Below, in pieces: positions 1-7,579 of a stretch of DNA of 64,000 nt. Under the pieces are notes generated by a model. The model made no database searches and had not been told where the DNA came from. It saw only the letters and a program-made list of their open reading frames with translations. The DNA comes from Rugamonas aquatica. GTDB lineage: Bacteria; Pseudomonadota; Gammaproteobacteria; Burkholderiales; Burkholderiaceae_D. The first letter of the stretch is position 1. Every line of letters begins with the position of its first letter. The stretch covers positions 280,099 through 344,098 of the forward strand of contig NZ_WHUG01000006.1 in assembly GCF_009380215.1 (NCBI RefSeq), in the 5' to 3' direction. Both the position numbers and the translations under genes were made by a program.

Positions 1-1
1 C

Positions 2-700
2 ACCGCGCGCCAGTTCATGCGCCGCACCATCGGCGCCGCGCTCAAGCCCGAGCTGCTGGCGCAGTACCACGCCAACCAGACGCCCGGCGCCTACAGCCCG
101 GACGCACTGTCGGCCGGCAAGCGCGCGTTGAAGAACCTGTGCCTGTCCTACCTGATGGTGGCGCCCGACATGGCGGAGTTGAAGCTCGCGCAGCAGCAGT
201 TCGAAAAGGCCGGCAACATGACCGACCGTTCCGCCGCGCTGGTATCGATGATCCACAGCGGCGCCGAAGCGGGCCCGTACCTGAAGAACTTCTACGAAGA
301 TTTCGAAAGCGAAGCGCTGGTGATCGACAAATGGTTCGCCATGCAGGCCGCCGCGCCGACCACCGATGTCGCCGCCGTGCGCAAGCTGATGCAGCATCCG
401 GCCTTCACGCTGAAGAACCCGAATCGCGCGCGCAGTTTGATCTTCAACTTCACCAGCAACAATCCGTCGCAGTTCCACGCGGCCGATGGCAGCGCGTATG
501 AATTCTGGGCCGAGTTCGTCATCAAGCTCGATGCGATCAACCCGCAGGTAGCGGCACGCCTGGCGCGCGGCATGGACCGCTGGCGCCGTTACGCGCCGGC
601 GTTGCAGGCGAAGATGAAACGCGCATTGGAAAAAGTCGCCGGCCGCGCCAAGCTTTCGAACGACGTGCTGGAAGTGGTAACAAAAGCGCTGGAAAATTAA
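2..700 (+). CDS. pepN: Aminopeptidase N, C-terminal part (5' truncated by window edge)
   Basis: The reading frame is open from base 2 and closes with TAA at 698-700, so only about the last 232 residues are present. They match the helical C-terminal domain of M1-family alanyl aminopeptidases: segments such as 'SYLMVAPDMAELKLAQQQ', 'AEAGPYLKNFYEDFES' and 'HPAFTLKNPNRARSLI'. The zinc site (HExxH) and GAMEN motif lie upstream of the window. The enzyme removes N-terminal residues from cytosolic peptides. It lies 22 bp before fbp in the same orientation, an order I associate with Burkholderiales genomes. The family call is strong; activity cannot be judged from this fragment. Confidence 0.93.
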   Translation, partial: TARQFMRRTIGAALKPELLAQYHANQTPGAYSPDALSAGKRALKNLCLSYLMVAPDMAELKLAQQQFEKAGNMTDRSAALVSMIHSGAEAGPYLKNFYEDFESEALVIDKWFAMQAAAPTTDVAAVRKLMQHPAFTLKNPNRARSLIFNFTSNNPSQFHAADGSAYEFWAEFVIKLDAINPQVAARLARGMDRWRRYAPALQAKMKRALEKVAGRAKLSNDVLEVVTKALEN

Positions 701-722
701 TTAAAACAACCCAAGGGAAATC

Positions 723-1724
723 ATGAAACGCATCAGCCTCACACAATATCTGGTGGAAGAACAGCGCCAGAACAACTCGATCCCGGCCGAACTGCGCCTG
801 CTGATCGAAGTGGTCGCGCGCGCCTGCAAAACCATCAGCCACTCGGTAGGCAAGGGCGCGCTGGGCGAAGTGCTCGGCACCGCCGACACCGAGAACATCC
901 AGGGCGAAGTGCAGAAGAAGCTGGACATCATCTCCAACGAAATCCTGCTGGAAGCGAACGAATGGGGCGGCCACCTGGCGGCGATGGCGTCGGAAGAGAT
1001 GGAATCGATCCACCCGATTCCTAACCGTTATCCAAAGGGCGAATACATGCTGCTGTTCGACCCATTGGATGGCTCGTCGAACATCGACGTCAACGTCTCC
1101 ATCGGCACCATCTTCTCGGTGCTGAAGGCGCCGGATGGCATGGGCCAGCCGACCGAAGCGGACTTCATGCAGGCAGGTAGCAAGCAGGTGGCCGCAGGCT
1201 ACGCCGTGTACGGCCCGCAGACCATGCTGGTGCTCACCACCGGCAACGGCGTCAACTGCTTCACCCTGGACCGCGAGATGGGTTCGTGGGTGCTCACCCA
1301 GCGCAACATGCAGATCCCGGCCAAGACCAAGGAATTCGCGATCAACATGTCGAACCAGCGTCACTGGCATCCGCCGGTGCAGCGCTACATCAGCGAACTG
1401 CTGGCCGGCGACACCGGCCCGCGCGGCACCAACTTCAACATGCGCTGGATCGCCTCGATGGTGGCCGACGTGCATCGCATCCTGAACCGCGGCGGCATCT
1501 TCATGTACCCGGCCGACACGCGCGACACGTCGATGCCAGGCAAGCTGCGTTTGATGTATGAGGCGAATCCAATGGCCTTCATCGTCGAGCAGGCAGGCGG
1601 CGCGGCCACCGACGGCCAGACCCGCATCATGGACATCCAGCCGCACAAGCTGCACCAGCGCGTGCCGGTGTTCCTGGGTTCGCGGGATGAAGTGGCGGTG
1701 GTGACTGGCTACCACGCAGGCTGA
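723..1724 (+). CDS. fbp: Class I fructose-1,6-bisphosphatase
   Basis: This 333-aa protein has the usual class I FBPase length. It hydrolyses fructose 1,6-bisphosphate to fructose 6-phosphate and phosphate in gluconeogenesis, in the cytosol with Mg2+. The metal-binding signature 'LFDPLDGSSNIDVNVSIGT' lies near residues 104-122 and the sugar-phosphate region 'GGIFMYPADTRD' near 258. The ATG at 723 follows an AAGGGAAA ribosome binding site, 22 bp after pepN, so the two may be cotranscribed. No rho-independent terminator is obvious before the tRNA gene that follows. Confidence 0.97.
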   Translation: MKRISLTQYLVEEQRQNNSIPAELRLLIEVVARACKTISHSVGKGALGEVLGTADTENIQGEVQKKLDIISNEILLEANEWGGHLAAMASEEMESIHPIPNRYPKGEYMLLFDPLDGSSNIDVNVSIGTIFSVLKAPDGMGQPTEADFMQAGSKQVAAGYAVYGPQTMLVLTTGNGVNCFTLDREMGSWVLTQRNMQIPAKTKEFAINMSNQRHWHPPVQRYISELLAGDTGPRGTNFNMRWIASMVADVHRILNRGGIFMYPADTRDTSMPGKLRLMYEANPMAFIVEQAGGAATDGQTRIMDIQPHKLHQRVPVFLGSRDEVAVVTGYHAG

Positions 1725-1830
1725 GAAGCTTCAAAATCGCACAAAGCAATGACATTTTTGCAGCATGGCTAAAATTTATCGTGTTGGGACTAGCGTGTAG
1801 CAAGAAATATTTGTTAGAATGTGCGACTTC

Positions 1831-1906
1831 GCCGCTTTAGCTCAGTTGGTAGAGCAGTTCATTCGTAATGAAAAGGTCGCCAGTTCGATTCCGGCAAGCG
1901 GCACCA
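1831..1906 (+). tRNA. tRNA-Thr (anticodon CGT)
   Basis: A 76-nt cloverleaf with encoded CCA: acceptor GCCGCTT pairs with AAGCGGC, D-arm 'AGCTCAGTTGGTAGAGC', anticodon loop TTCGTAA with CGT (threonine, ACG codons), and T-arm GCCAG-TTCGATT-CCGGC with one mismatched pair. Its 3' end, from the T loop on, is duplicated at 18205-18242, so this tRNA is the integration site of the following island. The gene itself is intact. Confidence 0.95.
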
Positions 1907-1922
1907 GAACACAGCAGTAAAA
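1884..1922. repeat. attL-like direct repeat inside tRNA-Thr 3' end
   Basis: Bases from the T loop of the tRNA through 'accagaacacagcagtaaaa' recur at 18205-18242 with one base missing in the distal copy. Similarity continues imperfectly through the downstream terminator on both sides. A repeat starting at the T loop is the usual footprint of a tyrosine integrase using the 3' end of a tRNA gene. Confidence 0.88.
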
Positions 1923-1940
1923 AGTATTAAGAAGTCGAAA

Positions 1941-1974
1941 AACCCGCTTCCTCCCTAGGAGAAGCGGGTTTTTT
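1941..1974 (+). terminator. Rho-independent terminator after tRNA-Thr
   Basis: Perfect 10-bp stem AACCCGCTTC/GAAGCGGGTT with a 10-nt loop (1951-1960), followed by a T run and preceded by an A run, so it may work in both directions. A diverged copy lies at 18261-18293 beside the distal repeat. Confidence 0.9.
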
Positions 1975-2085
1975 GTTGTCCTTGAAAATCCGAAGGGTTA
2001 ACATAAAATCAAGGAGGTATACCGACATATTTGACGGTATCTCGTTGCTGAGCTCGATTTTGTATACCGACAGGGGAGGGCTGCC

Positions 2086-2637
2086 ATATCACTCACTGAC
2101 ACCTTTGTTCGATTCGCCAAGGCAAGCAAGCCGAGCGGGGACAAGCATTACGACGGCGGCGGACTCTACATTCACGTCAAACCGCAGGGCAAGTACTGGC
2201 GGTTGGACTACCGATACCTGAACAAGCGCAAGACGATGGCGCTGGGCACCTATCCCGAGGTCGCCCTAGCCAAGGCGCGCAAGCGGCGCGACGATGCGCG
2301 CGTGCTGCTGGCCGATGGCATCGATCCGGCGGAAGCCAGGCGCGAGGAACGTGAGGCGAAACTGATCGCCGCCAGTCACACCTTCGAATCCGTCGCCCTC
2401 AAGTGGCTGGCGATGCAGGCCAAGATGCGCTCCGCCAGCACCCAAGACAAGGTGATGGCCTGGCTGCAGCACGATGTGTTCCCTCATATAGGCAAGCGGC
2501 CGATCTCTGCGATCAAGCCTCGTGACGTCCTTGGATACAGCAAAGAGGAAATGACAGGCCATGGTTTCCGCGCGATGGCCCGCACGATGCTGGATGAAGT
2601 GCTAGGGGAGCGTGTCGCACTGGGACGCCTTTATTGA
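2086..2637 (+). pseudogene. P4-type tyrosine integrase remnant (dead)
   Basis: Translation from 2086 gives the N-terminal DUF4102-type arm of P4-family integrases ('LTDTFVRFAKASKPSGDKHY', 'KRKTMALGTYPEVALAKAR', 'FESVALKWL', 'DVFPHIGKRPISAIKPRDVL'). It then jumps in frame near 2530 to the C-terminal motif 'MTGHGFRAMARTMLDEVLGER'. About half the usual ~400 residues, including most of the catalytic core, are gone. A good ribosome binding site (GGGGAGGG, 2073-2080) is followed by ATA at 2086 where ATG would be expected, so the start codon appears lost too. It lies 180 bp behind the tRNA, where the island's own integrase would sit. Confidence 0.85.
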
Positions 2638-2743
2638 TCTCTGGACGCTAGAAGAAGGCAGTAGTGACTTGGTGTTGCAGGTTCATGTATCGGAAGTAGC
2701 CAGTGAACATGTCGTGACCGTCTACATGGTCTACGTGCCTTGA
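2621..2743 (+). pseudogene. C-terminal fragment of an unidentified small protein
   Basis: A second + frame, read from 2621 to the TGA at 2741-2743, gives a protein-like 40-residue tail ('DAFIDLWTLEEGSSDLVLQV') with no start of its own. It overlaps the end of the integrase remnant in another frame, so a deletion probably joined the integrase to the 3' end of another gene. The acidic, beta-like tail resembles ends of small hypothetical proteins common in bacterial islands. I assign no function. Confidence 0.35.
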
Positions 2744-2887
2744 TACTTGGCGGTTAAGCGAGAAGCAGAAGAATGCGCCAAGCCATAACTGGCTTGTGGT
2801 GAAGGTTCGCATCCTGGCGGCGAAATCTGCCTTCCAACCGGCAGCCTCTGTCAGATACCGCCCATTGCCGCCCCCATCTTCAACAAT

Positions 2888-3376
2888 TCACCGATGAAAA
2901 GTGGTCGTATTGAGAGCCCAATCGACGATTTGTTCAGGGCTCGGGTCGTAGTCGTTCATCGGTTTTCCGCCTCCCCATGTGTCGCTATTGTGGTCGTAGT
3001 CGGCCGGATAGAAAATCAGATTCGATGCGTGTGGCCGTGGCACGTTACAGTCGAACACAGCCATGTATGCCTCATGCAACCCACTCCGATCAGGTTTCAT
3101 CGCGCGCCGGACAATTTCGACAAGCTCTTCTCGAGTAACATCGGGCACTGGTTTAATGCGCTGTTTGCGTAGCACCCTCCGCACAAAGTTAGTGTGGTTT
3201 TCACTTCCGTAGACTCCTTGAAAAAAGTTCACTGGAAGTTCAGTCCCTGCGAGTTTGTTGAACTCGGCGCACTGCGCCTGACTTGGATTGCCGTCGATGG
3301 CATCCGCAAGTTGGGCGAGCCGATCAACAAGTTGCTCATCGAGTTGTGGAGGTGTTAGTTCTTGCCGAAGTTCCAT
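2888..3376 (-). CDS. Colicin/pyocin-type immunity-domain protein (putative bacteriocin immunity)
   Basis: A 162-aa protein read from ATG at 3376; an in-frame GTG at 3469 would add 31 residues of unlikely composition and overlap the upstream stop. The C-terminal half resembles the E-type colicin immunity fold: 'TREELVEIVRRAM' then 'HASNLIFYPADYD' and 'SPEQIVDWAL', like the 'SDLIYYP...SPEGIV' core of Im proteins, with a longer insert before SPEQ. Such proteins bind and block HNH nuclease bacteriocins. The N-terminal half ('AEFNKLAGTELPVNFFQGVY') may be an extra recognition domain. Last gene of the kptA operon. Family similarity is seen by eye; the immunity role is inferred. Confidence 0.55.
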   Translation of the reverse strand: MELRQELTPPQLDEQLVDRLAQLADAIDGNPSQAQCAEFNKLAGTELPVNFFQGVYGSENHTNFVRRVLRKQRIKPVPDVTREELVEIVRRAMKPDRSGLHEAYMAVFDCNVPRPHASNLIFYPADYDHNSDTWGGGKPMNDYDPSPEQIVDWALNTTTFHR

Positions 3377-3458
3377 ATGTTCGCTTTGAAAAGCCGACGT
3401 TTTAGAAAGACCGTTACTGGTAGTACAGAGTCGTACCTGCTCGGAACAAGTAGCGCAC

Positions 3459-3779
3459 TCATGGCTCACCGGCCCAGTCTTTATGGTCCCGAATCATTCC
3501 AGTATCAGCCCATGCAGCAATGCTTGTATAGATGGTGGTGATGGGCCAAGGTAAACGCTCAGTCCCTTTGCTCCAGGTGAGGTGCACGTCAGCCACCCTA
3601 CCTGTCCCGTCTAGAATCTCGAAGAGGGCGTCATCGCCATTTCCACGGCCAATCAAGCGCACAGGCAACCCATGCATCACATGTTCCGGGCCAACCTCTA
3701 GTGCCAATTGTCTCTTGAATGAGTCGCGAAATGCTTGAGGCAACTCGTCGGTTGGCCACCACGGTTCTAACCATTCCAT
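3459..3779 (-). CDS. Hypothetical protein between kptA and the immunity-like gene
   Basis: A 106-aa soluble protein, acidic and tryptophan-rich ('MEWLEPWWPTDELPQAFRD'). No signal peptide or membrane segment. Its ATG overlaps the TAA of kptA (TAATG at 3777-3781), indicating translational coupling, and it ends about 80 bp before the ATG of the immunity-like gene. The alternating strand/loop pattern ('LPVRLIGRGNGDDALFEIL', 'VADVHLTWS') would suit a small beta-rich immunity or adaptor protein, but I do not recognise the family. Transcribed right to left with both neighbours. Confidence 0.6.
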   Translation of the reverse strand: MEWLEPWWPTDELPQAFRDSFKRQLALEVGPEHVMHGLPVRLIGRGNGDDALFEILDGTGRVADVHLTWSKGTERLPWPITTIYTSIAAWADTGMIRDHKDWAGEP

Positions 3780-4327
3780 TACGCGCCTTCAAATTTAATG
3801 TACTTAACGGGCACTGATTCAGTTAGCCACACACCATTTTCAGAAAAATAGAACGCGATGCCATCGTGATGCATTTGTTCAGCAAGGACGCTCAAAACTA
3901 GGGGTTTGCCATGGCGCGTTCCTACCGTAACAGCGACTTCAATCGAAGAAGACAGATGTACGTATTGGCGAGAACCGCGCAGCAGTCCATCCTTACGAAT
4001 AGACGCCTCAAAACGCGTTGCCGTTCCATGGAATAGATGAGATGGCGGCACTTGAGGATCAAGTTTCAGTTCAACCGGAATGGAGTGTCCCTGATTTGCA
4101 CGAATTTTTGTACCGTTGTCGTTGATGGCGAAGCGCTGCTTGTCACTTGTGGAGACAACCTCAAGTAACAACTCTCGTGAGAGATCGCGGCCTTTAGCGT
4201 TAGCAGAGGAAATAAGTTCTTCTATATCTGCCCATCCTTCGTTATCGAGTCTTAAGCCAATAGTCTCCGGGCTATGGCGGAGGATCAAGCTCAAAAACTT
4301 ACTAGCCTGCTCAATATGCTTCGACAT
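3779..4327 (-). CDS. kptA: RNA 2'-phosphotransferase, Tpt1/KptA family
   Basis: A 182-aa protein of normal KptA length. Tpt1/KptA enzymes remove an internal RNA 2'-phosphate by transferring it to NAD+, releasing nicotinamide and ADP-ribose 1'',2''-cyclic phosphate. Visible motifs are 'KFLSLILRHSPE' (Arg-His of the N-terminal lobe), 'DLSRELLLEVVSTSDKQRF', 'LFHGTATR' (HGT), 'QYVHLS' and 'GVWLTESVPVKYI' near the end. It is the first gene of a coupled three-gene operon with an immunity-like gene. In bacteria the physiological substrate is unclear; its place in an island suggests RNA repair or protection against RNA- or NAD-targeting toxins, which is inference. Confidence 0.9.
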   Translation of the reverse strand: MSKHIEQASKFLSLILRHSPETIGLRLDNEGWADIEELISSANAKGRDLSRELLLEVVSTSDKQRFAINDNGTKIRANQGHSIPVELKLDPQVPPSHLFHGTATRFEASIRKDGLLRGSRQYVHLSSSIEVAVTVGTRHGKPLVLSVLAEQMHHDGIAFYFSENGVWLTESVPVKYIKFEGA

Positions 4328-4456
4328 TCAAAAATCCTGCTGAGGTTGTTGATTAGACCGGCGCTAACAGTAACTAGTAGCCCGTATGACTGACCGCAAA
4401 TGGTCGTTTCAGTCGCCGGTGAGTTTAGCTCATTTGACGGCCTCGCGGATAATCTG

Positions 4457-4530
4457 CTCAGAGCGACGTCTAGCTTATGCTTGCCGACATCTATCTCAAT
4501 GGCAGTAGCTTCCTTTGTCCATGGCTTTCC
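4457..4530 (-). pseudogene. IS110-family transposase N-terminal relic
   Basis: On the minus strand this stretch reads 'TKEATAIEIDVGKHKLDVAL', resembling the start of IS110-type (DEDD) transposases, which carry 'IGIDVSKHKLDVAL'. The rest of the gene is absent and no IS ends are visible. The 4328-4747 interval around it has no other recognisable gene. The match is short, so this is tentative. Confidence 0.35.
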
Positions 4531-4747
4531 CTCCTCGTATGCAGGCTTGCGTGAACTGCGGTAGCCTCAGATACTGTCCGGACTTTCAGATGGAAGCGGG
4601 CAATGGCTCCAATCTGACAAGCAGGGTTGAACCCTAATATCAAGTTATGTGTCACCTTGCCGAGCCGTGCAATCTCAGGAACACCTTACCACTGGGCCAG
4701 CACTCTCAATTACGAGATCAAGCCCGAGCTGGTACAGATCACGGCAG

Positions 4748-4976
4748 CTAGGGCGATTGACGTTGCTTCACGGTGCGCAGCTTGACCTTGAGTTCGACCC
4801 ATTCCTGCACCTCACTTTGAAGCCAGGCCACGGAGCGCACTGAAATCCTGATCGGCTCGGGGAACTGGCGCTCCTTGATGTTGTTGTACAGGGTGCTTCG
4901 GGACATTCCGCATCCGCAATACTTCCTTCAATCGAATCAAACGAATGGTTTCGGGGAGACTGTCGTAGGTTCTCAT
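4748..4976 (-). pseudogene. alpA: AlpA-family excisionase/regulator, frameshifted
   Basis: From ATG at 4976 the minus strand reads 'MRTYDSLPETIRLIRLKEVL', then, after a one-base loss near 4911-4918, continues in the next frame as 'GMSRSTLYNNIKERQFPEPI', 'RISVRSVAWLQSEVQEW' and 'VELKVKLRTVKQ', stopping at 4748. Together these form a complete AlpA protein of about 76 residues: an HTH plus the wing. AlpA regulators control integrase expression or excision in P4-like elements. The frameshift falls just before the recognition helix, so the product would not bind DNA. It fits the dead integrase of the same island. Confidence 0.82.
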
Positions 4977-5355
4977 GTTGTCCTCCAGTGGTGGTTGTCT
5001 CTGTACGATACGATGCACCGTTGTCCGTGCAAGCGCCAACCGAAATCAGGGCGGTTATCGCGGGCCATTCTCTATCAGCGTTCGACAAATAAATCGGCGA
5101 GAATTTTTTATCGGTGATGCAGGCGCGATGCCAGGTGGAGGACAATATGCTTTTCGACGCGAAGGATCGCCCTTCGCGCATCTTGGCATCGCGCCAGGCG
5201 TAGCGCTCGTCACGCGCCCTTAGTCAGTACATCTAGATTGGACTCGCCTGTGAGCGAACCCGCGATCAGCCAGGACTGGCTGCATCCTTATTGCGCATCC
5301 TTCCCCTGAGGGCGATGCGCGTCACATCGTGCGCCTTCACGCACTGTCACCACCT

Positions 5356-5455
5356 CACGCGGCGATCTGCCGCCGCGTGCACGTCGAAGCGCCGCGCTAG
5401 TCCGCGGCGCAAACCGCGCGTCGTTACTGGCGGCCTGCTGCCAGTGACGACGCGC
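5356..5455. other. Three consecutive perfect or near-perfect hairpins in a long non-coding stretch
   Basis: The 4977-5818 interval has no credible gene. Within it lie three GC-rich inverted repeats: CACGCGGCG/CGCCGCGTG (5356-5379, 9 bp perfect), GCGCCGCG/CGCGGCGC (5389-5410, 8 bp perfect, CTAGTC loop), and a 16-bp stem with one mismatch, GCGCGTCGTTACTGGC/GCCAGTGACGACGCGC (5416-5455). None has a T run, so they are not simple terminators. They precede the integrase-domain gene by 360 bp. A structured leader RNA, recombination site or regulatory region is possible. Confidence 0.6.
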
Positions 5456-5818
5456 TAGCAACCAAGCGCTATATGGGCTCCGCCGCTGTTTTCTCAGTGA
5501 CGCAGGCCAGTGACAGCGGACCTACCGCTATCAGCACAGCAGAACGCTGCTTGCCAACCTTGCCCTTCGTGGGCCGACAACGTGTGCGAGGCACACCCCA
5601 TGGCCCCTGGGTAACTGGTCCCACCGCGATCAGGCTTCTACAAGGAGCGGATCGCGGCGCCATACGCGCATGCGGCGCGGGCGAGCAGTGAACATACCGC
5701 ATACACGGGAGTGGTGTCCCGGGGCCTTTACAAACCGTCCTTGCTGCGGCAAGCACGGTGGCCAGAAACACTCATCTGACTCGATCGATTACACCAAGTT
5801 TGATTTTAGGAGCATGCG

Positions 5819-6685
5819 ATGCGCGACTTGAACTATCAACTCAAGCAGCTGTGCGACCGCAATCGCGATGGCAGCTACGCCACGCAGTCCGATCGCGCGC
5901 GGATACTCTCGCACGTAGCCAACCAGTTGCACGATCTCGGATATCGCCATATGAATGCTGACAGTCTGCGTCCCAAGCATGTGGACGCGCTGGTGCAGCA
6001 GTGGAAGGCCGATGGCGTCAGCGCCGGCACGATGAAGAACCGAATGAGCGCGATGCGATGGTGGGCGCAGAAGATCGGCAAGGACAACATCATCGCGCGC
6101 GACAACGGCAGCTATGACATCGACAAGCGCACCTTTGTCACCAATATCTCCAAGGCCAAGGTGCTTGACGATGCGCGCCTGGCGAAGATCACGGATGCCT
6201 ATACGGCGATGTCTCTACGGTTGCAATCCGCGTTTGGCTTGAGGCGCGAGGAGAGCATCAAGATCGTCCCAGTGTGGGCCGATGGCGGCGATCGACTGAA
6301 GCTAAAGGACACCTGGACCAAGGGCGGCAAATATCGCGAGATCGCCATTCGCACGCCGGAGCAACGCACCGTGCTCAATGAGGCTAAGCGGCTTGCTGCT
6401 GGCAGGAGTCTAATTCCAACAAACTTGCGATACCGGGATCAGCTTCAGCGGTTTCGAGCGCAGTGCGATAAGGCAGGAGTTCACGGTGTTCATGGACTGC
6501 GCCACGCCTACGCGCAGGAACGCTACCGCCAACTCACCGGCTGGCAATGTCCTGCGCGCGGAGACCCTCGGTCATCTCAGCTGAATCCGGAGCAGCGGCA
6601 GCGGGATCTCTCGGCTAGGTTGTTATTGTCCGAGGATTTAGGGCATGGCAGAGAGCAGATCACCGCCGTGTATTTGGGACGTTAG
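5819..6685 (+). CDS. Integrase domain-containing protein (tyrosine-recombinase-like)
   Basis: A 288-aa protein with an N-terminal SAM-like core-binding part ('ILSHVANQLHDLGYRHMNAD', 'VQQWKADGVSAGTMKNRMSA') and a reduced catalytic domain. Visible are 'SAFGLRREES' (first Arg), 'WTKGGKYREIAI' (Lys), 'HGLRHAYAQERY' (His-x-x-Arg box) and a terminal 'EQITAVYLGR' with the nucleophile-like Tyr. It resembles the 'integrase domain' proteins found inside integrative elements rather than the tRNA-site integrase itself. The open frame is intact. The ATG at 5819 follows TTAGGAGCATGCG. Its role in the element is unknown; it may be a second recombinase or DNA-binding factor. Confidence 0.85.
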   Translation: MRDLNYQLKQLCDRNRDGSYATQSDRARILSHVANQLHDLGYRHMNADSLRPKHVDALVQQWKADGVSAGTMKNRMSAMRWWAQKIGKDNIIARDNGSYDIDKRTFVTNISKAKVLDDARLAKITDAYTAMSLRLQSAFGLRREESIKIVPVWADGGDRLKLKDTWTKGGKYREIAIRTPEQRTVLNEAKRLAAGRSLIPTNLRYRDQLQRFRAQCDKAGVHGVHGLRHAYAQERYRQLTGWQCPARGDPRSSQLNPEQRQRDLSARLLLSEDLGHGREQITAVYLGR

Positions 6686-7078
6686 TCAATGCATTGCCAA
6701 TCCGTATAGCGGTAGCGAGAACATTGACCGTATCACCAAATCCTAGAGGCGATGAGAATCTACGGTTAGCCCTGAAATTTACCCGGCTTAGAGCCCGAGC
6801 ATATGAGAAGTGTGCGTACCAATAGATCCTGGCCTATTGGGCATTGCTAGATTTCAAGCTGGATTATGTTGCTTTGCTGCACGTCTTCTATTGATCATAG
6901 AAACAAAATGTAAGCTTTACTTGAACTTCCAATCGTGCGGGCGTATGTTCTAACTGAGATGTAAAAAAAGCACCTTTTGATGGTTGGTGGGCGCTACGGT
7001 ATTGTTTATGCTGGGAAATATGATATCCTGAGGAGCTAGGCGCTTCAATGCGATGCAATGTTTCTGCAAAGGCAACTA
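6686..7078. other. AT-rich non-coding interval
   Basis: No gene, tRNA or insertion sequence seen. The base composition shifts abruptly from GC-rich to AT-rich, marking a join between blocks of different origin. The last 60 bases should contain the promoter and ribosome binding sites of the following operon, including GAGGAG at 7030-7035 and AAAGG at 7068-7072. Confidence 0.5.
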
Positions 7079-7579
7079 ATGATCCTGATAGGTGGTCAGC
7101 TTACCCAAAAAACAATCGATCTTGCCACTGCTAGAGGTAGCAAAATTGAGAATGCTCAAATTACTGAACTTGATATTAGTGAGGTAAATCAATTCGTTCA
7201 TTATAAGAAGTATGAGACTGAGAGTACTCATCTTCGTACGCATGCTACGCCTCGATATAACTGTCATGGAATGACGTTCGCATCCCGTAGGACGGGAATT
7301 TACGGGACTCAAGACCTAAAGCAAATATTGACAGAGGATGACTATATTGAGATCAAGCTTGAGGATGTATTACCTGGCGATGTGATCATATATGTGTCCC
7401 CCGATGGGGATTATGAGCATTCTGGAATTGTAGTGTCAGCACCTCACGATGGCTTTCTCGGTATCCCGAGAGTAGTTAGCAAATGGGGGAAGTACGCTGA
7501 ATTTTCTCACTGGGCCAATAACTGCCCTTATACTTTTGCAAATGTAAAATACTTTAGGATAAAGATAGATGGAAATTAA
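7079..7579 (+). CDS. Putative papain-fold (NlpC/P60- or CHAP-like) cysteine hydrolase
   Basis: 166 aa from ATG at 7079, which has an AAAGG site six bases upstream; an in-frame ATG at 7058 is an alternative. 'RYNCHGMTFASRRTGI' (Cys62) followed by 'DVLPGDVIIYVSPDGDYEHSG' (His114 in EHSG) is the Cys...GD..Y...HSG pattern of NlpC/P60 and CHAP hydrolases. No signal peptide is visible, so a cytoplasmic or contact-delivered substrate is likely. It overlaps the next gene by 11 bp and heads a strongly AT-rich three-gene operon. The fold call is by motif only; it could be an amidase, peptidase or toxin. Confidence 0.6.
   Translation: MILIGGQLTQKTIDLATARGSKIENAQITELDISEVNQFVHYKKYETESTHLRTHATPRYNCHGMTFASRRTGIYGTQDLKQILTEDDYIEIKLEDVLPGDVIIYVSPDGDYEHSGIVVSAPHDGFLGIPRVVSKWGKYAEFSHWANNCPYTFANVKYFRIKIDGN

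Noticed and set aside
537..1715. A 392-codon minus-strand frame opposite fbp
   Set aside because: Antisense shadow of a highly conserved gene; low-complexity His/Arg composition and no ribosome binding site.
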